A stretch of 11,525 bases of DNA, from the NCBI GenBank assembly GCA_035527455.1, contig DATLAN010000602.1, positions 1 to 11,525 on the forward strand, written 5' to 3'. This stretch comes from DATLAN01 sp035527455 (GTDB lineage: Bacteria; Planctomycetota; Planctomycetia; Pirellulales; Thermoguttaceae). The notes under the pieces are model-generated. The model was not told where the DNA came from. It searched no databases and saw nothing but the letters and a program-made list of their open reading frames with translations. The first letter of the stretch is position 1, and the number at the start of each line of letters is the position of its first letter. Both the position numbers and the translations under genes were made by a program. Below are positions 5,610 through 11,525 of this stretch, in pieces.

Positions 5610-8486
5610 ATGAAAGCAGTTTCCAGCACGATGATCTTGTTGCTGTGCGCCATCGTCCCATGGACCGTTGTGGCCGCGGCCAAGGCTACCGCCGACACGC
5701 CGGCCATTACGCCCGAGCAGATCGAGGCCGATTGGCTCCGTCAGGACGAACTTCGCAACGCCGGCAGCCCGGCGCAACGGCCCGCCGGCGGAAACGCCAC
5801 CGTCGAGCAGGACGCCGCCGGGGGTGTGGACGGGGTGAAGACCGGCTCGTGGGGTTTTCACACCGACAACGAAAACGACGCCTGGTGGCAGGTCGATCTG
5901 GGCGGGCCGACGCCGCTGGATCGCATGCTGCTGTTCAACCGCTGCGACCAAGGCATGGCCGGGCGGTGTGCCAGGCTGATCGTGCTGCTCTCGGACGACG
6001 GCAAGGATTTTCGCAAGGCCTATCAGCACGACGGCACGACCTTCTACGGCTACACGGACAAGAAGCCGCTGGCCGTCCCTCTCGACGGCGTCAAGGCCCG
6101 ATACGTCCGCATCGTGCAGCCGGGCAAGAACTGGTTCCATCTCGACGAGGTCGAAATCTACGCCCCCGGCGACGGGAAGAACGTGGCCCTGGGCAAACCG
6201 GCCACGCAGAGCAGCACGAGCCCATGGTCGGTCAACCACGCGGAGGTCGCGGTGAGCCCGCCGGTCGAGCCGCCCGGGCAGTATGCGACGGCCCGGGTCG
6301 TCGAGCGCGGGTTGAAGTTGGCCGAGAGTCTGCGGAGGCTGGGGGCCGACGTCGAGGGGGAGGCGAAGGTCTTGGAGGAGATCGGGGGTGCGAAGCCGCG
6401 AGCGGCTGAGGATCTGCGTGAAGTTTACATGAGGGCGCGGTGGGCCGTGCGCCGGATGGCGCTGAAGAATCCGCTGTTGGACTTCGATCGGATCCTGTTC
6501 GTCAAGCACGCCTCGCCCATGTTCCCGCACATGTCCGACCAGTTCTACGGCTGGTGGTCGAAGCCGGGCGGAGCGATCTGTCTGCTGGAGGGTTTTCGGG
6601 GCGAGTCGCCGCGGGTTCGCGTGCTGACGGGGGATTGGGACGAGGGGGCGTTCATCCGGCCCGACCTGTCCCACGACGGGAAACGGGTCGTGTTCGCCTA
6701 CTGCAAGTTCTATCCCGACGTGGCCGGCATCGCCGACAAGGTGAACAAGGAGAATCTGCCCGAGGACGCCTTCTATCACATTTACGAGATGAACGTCGAT
6801 GGCACGGGCGTGCGGCGGCTGACCCGCGGCAAGTACGACGACTTCGATGCCCGGTATTTGCCCAACGGCGACATCGTGTTCCTTTCGACGCGGAAGGGCC
6901 AGTCGCTGCAATGCGGCAAGGCGAGCGCGTGTGCGACCGACGGAACCATGCTGCCGGACAGCTATGTCCGCTGCGGCGGCGGCAACTCGCGCCCGGTGCC
7001 GGTCTTCACGCTGCACCGGATGGGGCCCGATGGGGAGGATCTCTGTGCGATCTCGGCCTTCGAGAATTTCGAGTGGACGCCCTCGGTGGCCGCCGACGGC
7101 CGAATCGTTTACGCCCGCTGGGATTACATCGACCGGTTCAACGGGCCGTTCATGAGTCTCTGGTCGACCAACCCCGACGGCACCAACGCCCAGTTGGTCT
7201 ACGGCAATTTCACCAAGCAGCCGCAATGCGTGTTCGAGGCCCGGGCGGTCCCCGATTCGCACAAGCTGATTTTCACGGCCAGTGCCCATCACTCGAACGT
7301 CGGCGGCTCGCTGGTGTTGTTGGACCGCACCTATGGGACCGAAGACCAACGGCCGCTCGAGCGACTCACGCCCGAGGTGCCGTTCCCGGAGACGGAAGCC
7401 TGGGCCGACATGTACTACGCGAATCCCTATCCGCTTTCGGAAGAGTATTTCCTGGTGGCGTGGAGCGACCGCCGTTTGCCGGGCCATTCGCGGTTTGCGA
7501 TCGACGACCCGCGCAATCCGCCCAACGCGTTGGGGCTTTACCTGTACGACGCGCTGGGCAACCTGGAGCCGCTCTATCGCGACCCGAAGATCTCGTGCAT
7601 GGACCCGATCCCCGTCCGCCCGCGGAAGAGGCCGCCGGTGCTGCCGGACACGGTCGCGTGGGACGGTCCACAGGAAGGACGGTTCCTGCTGCAGGACGTT
7701 TACCGGGGCCTGAAGGGCATCGAGCGGGGGTCGATCGCCCGGCTGCGGATCATCGGCGTGCCGCCGAAGGTCCAGCCGCACATGAACAACCCCGTGTTGG
7801 GCGTTTCGCGGGAAGACCCGGGCAAGATCGTGCTGGGCACGGTGCCGGTGGAAGAAGACGGGTCGGCTTTCTTCCGCGTGCCGTCGGGGATGTCGGTCTT
7901 TTTTCAGGCGCTCGACCGGGAGGGGCTGGCGCTGCAAACGATGCGTTCGCTCACCTACGTGCAGCCGAACCAGACGCTCGCGTGCATCGGCTGCCACGAG
8001 CACCGCGATCTGGCGCCGCCGATCGGCGCGACCCCGTTGGCGGCGATCCGCGAGCCGTCGAAACTCTCGCCGGGGCCCGAGGGCTCTTGGCCGCTGCGTT
8101 ACGACCGGCTGGTCCAACCGGTGCTCGACAGGCTGTGCGTCGACTGTCACCGGCCCGGCGGCGACGACGCGCAGGCCGCTCGGTTCGATCTCACGCCGGC
8201 CAGGTCGTACGACAGCTTGATCTCGTACGCCGACGGCGACCTCGGCAAGCTGGCCTTCGAGCGCGACCGTTCGTTCGTCGGCGAGATGCCGGCCCGGCAG
8301 AGTCGGCTCCTGGCGCTGTTGCGTCAGGGGGACGGGCACGAGGGCGTACGTCTGGATGCGGAGAGTCTCGACCGTCTGGCCACCTGGATGGACACGTACG
8401 CCCACCGCGTCGGCCACTTCAGCGACGAGCAGGAAGAGGGGTTGCGCGAGCTGCGTCGAGAAATGGCCGGACTGCTGACCAAGTGA
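5610..8486 (+). CDS. Secreted discoidin-like / beta-propeller / diheme protein, hydrazine-synthase-alpha-like
   Basis: The 958-residue exported protein has several parts. A signal peptide spans about 1-28. A galactose-binding (F5/8 type C, discoidin-like) domain spans about 50-188, with WWQVDLGG (92-99) and HLDEVEIYAP (178-187), followed by a discoidin-like strand NVALGKPATQSS. A helical linker spans about 215-285. A TolB/PD40-type beta-propeller starts near 288, with repeats such as IYEMNVDGTGVRRLT and LPNGDIVFLSTR. The segment KIVLGTVPVEEDG...MRSLTYVQP (about 745-785) matches the hydrazine synthase alpha middle-domain family. Two haem-c motifs follow: CIGCH (792-796) and CVDCH (843-847). 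The protein is probably periplasmic and redox-active, but the substrate is unknown. Neither CxxCH is followed by Tyr at +4, as recalled for the active-site haem of true hydrazine synthase, and no hzsB/C partners are present, so it is not called hydrazine synthase. Start: TGGAG eight bases before ATG 5610. It is convergent with a paralogue at 9121-11511. Confidence 0.9.
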   Translation: MKAVSSTMILLLCAIVPWTVVAAAKATADTPAITPEQIEADWLRQDELRNAGSPAQRPAGGNATVEQDAAGGVDGVKTGSWGFHTDNENDAWWQVDLGGPTPLDRMLLFNRCDQGMAGRCARLIVLLSDDGKDFRKAYQHDGTTFYGYTDKKPLAVPLDGVKARYVRIVQPGKNWFHLDEVEIYAPGDGKNVALGKPATQSSTSPWSVNHAEVAVSPPVEPPGQYATARVVERGLKLAESLRRLGADVEGEAKVLEEIGGAKPRAAEDLREVYMRARWAVRRMALKNPLLDFDRILFVKHASPMFPHMSDQFYGWWSKPGGAICLLEGFRGESPRVRVLTGDWDEGAFIRPDLSHDGKRVVFAYCKFYPDVAGIADKVNKENLPEDAFYHIYEMNVDGTGVRRLTRGKYDDFDARYLPNGDIVFLSTRKGQSLQCGKASACATDGTMLPDSYVRCGGGNSRPVPVFTLHRMGPDGEDLCAISAFENFEWTPSVAADGRIVYARWDYIDRFNGPFMSLWSTNPDGTNAQLVYGNFTKQPQCVFEARAVPDSHKLIFTASAHHSNVGGSLVLLDRTYGTEDQRPLERLTPEVPFPETEAWADMYYANPYPLSEEYFLVAWSDRRLPGHSRFAIDDPRNPPNALGLYLYDALGNLEPLYRDPKISCMDPIPVRPRKRPPVLPDTVAWDGPQEGRFLLQDVYRGLKGIERGSIARLRIIGVPPKVQPHMNNPVLGVSREDPGKIVLGTVPVEEDGSAFFRVPSGMSVFFQALDREGLALQTMRSLTYVQPNQTLACIGCHEHRDLAPPIGATPLAAIREPSKLSPGPEGSWPLRYDRLVQPVLDRLCVDCHRPGGDDAQAARFDLTPARSYDSLISYADGDLGKLAFERDRSFVGEMPARQSRLLALLRQGDGHEGVRLDAESLDRLATWMDTYAHRVGHFSDEQEEGLRELRREMAGLLTK

Positions 8487-8487
8487 G

Positions 8488-8662
8488 CGTGCCGCTTTGT
8501 AGCCGGATTCGCAAGAATTCGGGCCATTTCGCGTGAAACTGGGCCGTGAAACTGGGCCGTGAAACTGGGCCGTGAAACTGGGCCGTGAAACTGGGCCGTG
8601 AAACTGGGCCGTGAAACTGGGCAACGCCCGAATTCTTGCGAATCCGGCTACAAAGCGGCACG
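8488..8662. repeat. REP-like family B inverted doublet (REPIN-like) with perfect 37-nt arms
   Basis: The left arm (8488-8524) and right arm (8626-8662) are perfect inverse complements over 37 bases, reading on each strand CGTGCCGCTTTGTAGCC, then GGATTC-GCAA-GAATTC, then GGGC. The GTAG heads lie at 8499-8502 (plus) and 8651-8648 (minus). The arms enclose about 100 bases, nearly all a 13-bp tandem array. The left arm starts one base after the TGA of the upstream gene (8484-8486). As RNA it could form a very stable long hairpin and protect the mRNA 3' end or end transcription. A single related arm is at 4532-4553. Confidence 0.9.
8533..8622 (+). repeat. 13-bp tandem repeat, six full copies plus a 12-base partial
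   Basis: The unit is GTGAAACTGGGCC, starting at 8533, 8546, 8559, 8572, 8585 and 8598, with a last copy at 8611-8622 lacking its final C. The copies are identical. A 13-base unit is not a multiple of three, so the array is not coding; translations across it give spurious repeats of period 13 residues. It is entirely inside the inverted arms at 8488-8662. There are no spacers, so it is not a CRISPR array. Confidence 0.95.
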
Positions 8663-9073
8663 GCGTTTGCATAAGAGACAGAACAGTCTCGATGCAACGG
8701 GACGGCTTGTTTACGAGAGATTTGGGGTCGAAGCAGAGAAACGACGTTTTTGGGACCGGAACAGAGAAGAGGAGTTAGAGGCTTCAACAGAGAAGAGAAG
8801 CCCTGGAACGTCCGCAGAGAAGAGGCAAATGCGACGTTTGAGGCACATCCGTCGGGAAACCCGGTTCAAGATCCCCTCTGGAACGGTGAAAGAGGCACCC
8901 CGACGGAACGGAAGCAGCGGCTTCCGAACACTACGGCGAGTTGGGGACTGCTGCCCGAGCGGTCCCTGGCTCGCCTGTTTTTTTTGGCTGTATCGTTATT
9001 GAACACCTGTAGCGGAACGATACAGTCGGTTCGGGAGGATCCGGATATGCTGGGCATGTGATTTCAGATTTGT
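8663..9073. other. Intergenic stretch without a convincing gene
   Basis: About 410 bases between the inverted doublet and the 3' end of the minus-strand haem protein gene. The first half is purine-rich on the plus strand, with CAGAGAA at 8734, 8762, 8788 and 8815 (spacings 28, 26, 27). Open frames here have no ribosome binding site, homology or sensible composition. A T-run (8978-8985) follows a weak 5-bp stem CGAGC/GCTCG (8956-8973), which might be a plus-strand terminator. Confidence 0.5.
8988..9025. other. Inverted repeat, 10-bp perfect arms
   Basis: CTGTATCGTT (8988-8997) and AACGATACAG (9016-9025) are perfect inverse complements separated by 18 bases. It lies just after an eight-T run (8978-8985). 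On the plus strand the T-run precedes the hairpin, and on the minus strand an A-run follows it, so it is not a standard intrinsic terminator. It could be a protein binding site or the end of a decayed element; nothing else in the window matches it. Confidence 0.55.
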
Positions 9074-9123
9074 GCGAAGCCGCAAGCGGCTCTTCACTAC
9101 CCACTACTACCCACTGCCCACTA
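9074..9123 (-). repeat. Family D palindrome copy 3 plus short TGGGTAGT-type repeats at a gene 3' end
   Basis: GCGAAGCCGCAAGCGGC (9074-9090) is the exact inverse of the copy at 5391-5407. Next to it, 9096-9123 holds degenerate 7- to 10-base units (CACTACC, CACTACTACC, CACTGCC) running into the stop codon of the minus-strand haem protein gene. On that strand the order is stop, short repeats, then hairpin AGCCGC-TT-GCGGCT, so the palindrome may act as the transcript's 3' hairpin although no T-run follows. Confidence 0.55.
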
Positions 9124-11511
9124 TTCCCCCCCCTCATACTTCTTCTCCCCCGCCGCGATCGCGGCGCGGACTTCTGCGTCGAATTGCCGGCCGGCGTCGT
9201 ACTTGGCCTGTTGGGCGATCTCGACGTCGTCGACGAGCTGGAAGCCGGGCATGTCGGCGCGGGGACGCCGGGCGAGGAGTTCTCGGCCGGCACGGAGGAT
9301 CGATAGGGCCTCCTGGTAGCCCGGGTCGTTCTTGTCGGCGAATTTCTCCAGACACGGGCTAATCTCCGGCCGCGTGAAGCTGATCGCGGTCGAACGGCCC
9401 AGGTTGCGGCCGTTGCCGACGCCGGTCAGCTCGTCGAGCCGCTTGAGTTGGGCGTTATCCAGCGGCGAGCGACCGAAGAGGTTGTCGCGATAGGCGCTGG
9501 AATAGGCCGGGTAATACGGGGCGTTGATGTCGATCCACGTAACGATCCGGTCGAAGCTCTCCGGGTCGAGCCGGACCTGCTTGTCGATCTCCGGGTCGCC
9601 GTGTCCTTGAACGAGCACTTCGGCCAGGCGGCTGGCGTGCGAACCCCAGCTCTTCGGCGGCAGCTTCTGGAACGGTCCCGCCCCGGGCACGTTGACGTAG
9701 CGTTTGCCGCGGATCTCGACGTAGGAGGTGTTGAAGATCGCGCCCTGGTCGCCGGCCAGGTTGAGCTTCTTGCCCGCCTCTTGGCCGTAGTCGTGGCAGG
9801 AGACGCAGTGTCGATCGAAGGCCGGCTGGACCTCGGTCAGGTAGTTGAACAGCCGCGTGGGGCCGTACCAGGGCTGGAGCCTCTGCGGCGGCCGCTTCAT
9901 GGCCAGGCGGTTGCCGTTGTTGGTCAGGCTGCTGCGCCGGCTCTCGTGACAGCCCACGCACCCGGCCGTTTCGCCGGGCCGGGTGATCGTGCCGCTGCGC
10001 ATCGACTGGACCATCATCCCCTTTTCGTCGAGCAGTTGGAAATAGACGAACCGGTCGGCCGGCACGGCGAAATAGGCGCTGCCGTCGGCTTCGACCGGCA
10101 CGGTGCCGAGGATCCGCTTGTTGTTGAAGTCGTCGAACGCCATGCCGGGCGCCTGCTGGCCGGTGCCGCCGTCCCAGGCGCTTTGGGTCCAGGTCCGCTT
10201 TTCCGGCGACTCGACCACGCGGAGATACTTCACCGTGCCGCGCTCGATCCGGTCCATGCCGAAGCCCACGTAGACGTCGGCCACGTAGAAATAGCCGTCC
10301 TCCCTGGCCAGGTCGGTCCGCGGCGGGATGACCGGCGGCCGGGTCCGCGGTCCCAGCGGCATGGGGTCGTAGCAGCCGGGCCCTTCGCCGTAGAGCAGCG
10401 TCTCGTTGCCCTCGAGGTCGAGCAGGTAGATGCCCATCTGCTCGCCCTGCCCGGTCATCCGCGAGCAGAGGAAGTACCGGTCGGAGAGCGGATAGGGGTC
10501 TTCGTATTTTGGATTGACCCGTTTGAACGTGTCGTAGTTGCCTTTTTCCACCAGGTCGACGGCGTCGGCCGGCCAGGTGCGGATCACGGGCGTGCGGCCG
10601 TCGATCCCCAGCCGGCGGTCGACGATGGCCAGCGCGCCCCAGGGCCGGTCGTGGCACGAGGAGAAGGTGCAGATGAACTGCTCGGTGCCGGGGACCGCCC
10701 GATTGTCGAGCACGGCGCCGGGCGAGTTGGTGTTATTGCCCCAATAGACGACGTGGCTCGTGCCGTCGGGATTGCAGGTCCACACGCCCTGGGCGTCGCC
10801 GAAGTTGCGGTCGACGTATTCCCAGCGGTCGTAGACGATCCGCCCGTCGGACAGCACGGACGGATGGCCCTCGTGCAGCGTGCTGTGCCCGATCTGCTGG
10901 ACGTTGGCCCCGTCGGCGTCCATCGTGAACAGGTTGGACATGATGTGGCGGTTGCACATGCAGTATTTCGGTTCCCGGGTGGAGCCGAAGAGGATCCGGC
11001 CGTCGGGCAGGTAGATCGCGTCGATGTCGGAGATGCCCGGGCCGAAGGTGAGCTGTTTCAGCCCGCTGCCGTCGGCGTTGATCTCGTAGAGGTGATAGTC
11101 GTCTTCCTTGCTGCGTCGCATGGAGAAGAGGATTGTCTTGCCGTCGAAGCTGACGTCGATGTCCCGGACGACGCCTTCGGAAATCTCCAGCAGCGTCTCG
11201 ACTTCGCCGCCGCGGGCGAAATCGATCGTCTTGATCGCCGCGCCGCCGTGGAAGCTTCCGGTGTTGATCTCGCCGGTCTGGAACATGGTGGCCGTGTTGT
11301 GGTGGTCGCTGCGATATTGGCCACGGACGACGAAGACGATCGGGTGCGCCCGGACCAGCGGGTTGGCGGCGGCGACTTTGGCGGCGGCCACTTGGTTGGC
11401 GGCCACGTTGTCGGGGACCGGTTCGGCAGCGACGTATGGGGAAAAGGCGACCGAAGCCACGACGATCACGAGCACGAAACATGTTCTCGGGACAAGCCAA
11501 GCGTTTTTCAT
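9121..11511 (-). CDS. Secreted beta-propeller / diheme protein, hydrazine-synthase-alpha-like (paralogue of 5610-8486)
   Basis: The 796-residue exported protein has a signal peptide of about 1-29 (ending VAA) and then an Ala/Val-rich stretch (35-50). A TolB/PD40-type propeller spans about 55-400, with repeats LYEINADGSGLKQLT (141-155), LPDGRILFGSTRE (168-180) and LSDGRIVYDRWEYVDR (220-235). The hydrazine synthase alpha-type segment ILGTVPVEADGSAYF (467-481) to SMRSGTITRPGE (503-514) leads into haem-c motif CVGCH (518-522), with a second, CVSCH, at 569-573. Inside the propeller are YCMC (183-186) and C-TFSS-CH (281-287), possible extra metal or haem ligands. It lacks the discoidin-like domain of its neighbour but aligns closely around the first haem. 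Tyr at +4 after either CxxCH is absent. AGGA stands nine bases before ATG 11511. It is probably a periplasmic redox protein; the reaction is unknown, and hydrazine synthesis is unlikely without hzsB/C. Confidence 0.9.
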   Translation of the reverse strand: MKNAWLVPRTCFVLVIVVASVAFSPYVAAEPVPDNVAANQVAAAKVAAANPLVRAHPIVFVVRGQYRSDHHNTATMFQTGEINTGSFHGGAAIKTIDFARGGEVETLLEISEGVVRDIDVSFDGKTILFSMRRSKEDDYHLYEINADGSGLKQLTFGPGISDIDAIYLPDGRILFGSTREPKYCMCNRHIMSNLFTMDADGANVQQIGHSTLHEGHPSVLSDGRIVYDRWEYVDRNFGDAQGVWTCNPDGTSHVVYWGNNTNSPGAVLDNRAVPGTEQFICTFSSCHDRPWGALAIVDRRLGIDGRTPVIRTWPADAVDLVEKGNYDTFKRVNPKYEDPYPLSDRYFLCSRMTGQGEQMGIYLLDLEGNETLLYGEGPGCYDPMPLGPRTRPPVIPPRTDLAREDGYFYVADVYVGFGMDRIERGTVKYLRVVESPEKRTWTQSAWDGGTGQQAPGMAFDDFNNKRILGTVPVEADGSAYFAVPADRFVYFQLLDEKGMMVQSMRSGTITRPGETAGCVGCHESRRSSLTNNGNRLAMKRPPQRLQPWYGPTRLFNYLTEVQPAFDRHCVSCHDYGQEAGKKLNLAGDQGAIFNTSYVEIRGKRYVNVPGAGPFQKLPPKSWGSHASRLAEVLVQGHGDPEIDKQVRLDPESFDRIVTWIDINAPYYPAYSSAYRDNLFGRSPLDNAQLKRLDELTGVGNGRNLGRSTAISFTRPEISPCLEKFADKNDPGYQEALSILRAGRELLARRPRADMPGFQLVDDVEIAQQAKYDAGRQFDAEVRAAIAAGEKKYEGGE

Positions 11512-11525
11512 ACTATCGATTCCTC

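Noticed and set aside
8533..8622. CRISPR-like direct repeats.
   Set aside because: The units are 13 bases long and contiguous, with no spacers and no cas genes nearby.
5256..8672. A 1138-codon open frame on the minus strand, opposite the large haem protein gene.
   Set aside because: It lies antisense to a gene with clear domains and motifs, crosses into the damaged sulfatase gene and the repeat element, and its product is a low-complexity Arg/His/Pro/Val-rich string with no recognisable domain. Long antisense frames are expected in GC-rich coding DNA.
8419..8787. Small open frames through the inverted doublet, giving Phe/Pro/Ser/His-rich repeated peptides.
   Set aside because: They are translations of the 13-bp array and REP arms. 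There is no ribosome binding site, and such peptides recur as spurious predictions wherever these repeats occur.
8598..9002. A 134-codon plus-strand frame after the repeat.
   Set aside because: It starts inside the tandem repeat, is Arg/Glu-rich without hydrophobic structure, and has no start signal. It is more likely intergenic.
5610..11511. An anammox hydrazine synthase locus.
   Set aside because: Both proteins resemble only the alpha subunit fold. No beta or gamma subunits, hydrazine dehydrogenase or other anammox genes are present, the Tyr expected after the active-site CxxCH is missing, and discoidin-fused versions are typical of heterotrophic planctomycetes.

Overview
The window looks like a piece of a high-GC planctomycete chromosome (Pirellulales-like, not an anammox species). 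This is inferred from the content: two secreted sulfatases, a secreted ThuA-like protein, two secreted diheme proteins related to the alpha subunit of hydrazine synthase, an OleB-type hydrolase and many short dispersed palindromes. No rRNA, tRNA, CRISPR array, integrase or transposase gene was seen.

Layout: (1) 1-702, minus, the 5' part of a secreted protein of uncertain family that runs off the left edge. (2) 972-1877, plus, an alpha/beta hydrolase of the OleB/haloalkane dehalogenase family. (3) 1950-2672, minus, a secreted ThuA-like protein. (4) 2962-4533, plus, an apparently intact sulfatase. (5) 4582-5361, minus, a second sulfatase that has lost its middle, including the catalytic cysteine, by an in-frame deletion. 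(6) 5610-8486, plus, a secreted protein with a discoidin-like domain, a beta-propeller and two haem-c motifs. (7) 9121-11511, minus, a paralogue of gene 6 without the discoidin-like domain. The strands alternate strictly (-,+,-,+,-,+,-), so every gene appears to be transcribed alone and no operon is visible.

Six of the seven gene products carry an export signal; only the OleB-like enzyme does not. The sulfatases, the ThuA-like protein and the discoidin-like domain fit extracytoplasmic handling of (sulfated) polysaccharides. The two diheme propeller proteins add a redox or electron-transfer element of unknown substrate. That these act in one pathway is inference from proximity only.

Every intergenic region carries at least one palindrome. 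Three families have a GTAG head next to a hairpin, the hallmark of REP elements mobilised by RAYT (TnpA-REP) transposases: family A at 1908-1944 and 2755-2838, family B at 4532-4553 and 8488-8662, family C at 837-869. A fourth family (17 nt, GCCGC-TT-GCGGC core) occurs at 5391, 5536 and 9074. The most striking non-coding object is at 8488-8662: two perfect 37-nt inverted arms enclosing nearly seven copies of a 13-bp tandem repeat.

I did not find a clear new defence or biosynthetic system. The best leads are the internally deleted sulfatase, the REP doublet with a minisatellite core, the pair of hydrazine-synthase-alpha-like proteins, and the oleB-like gene with no other ole gene in view.
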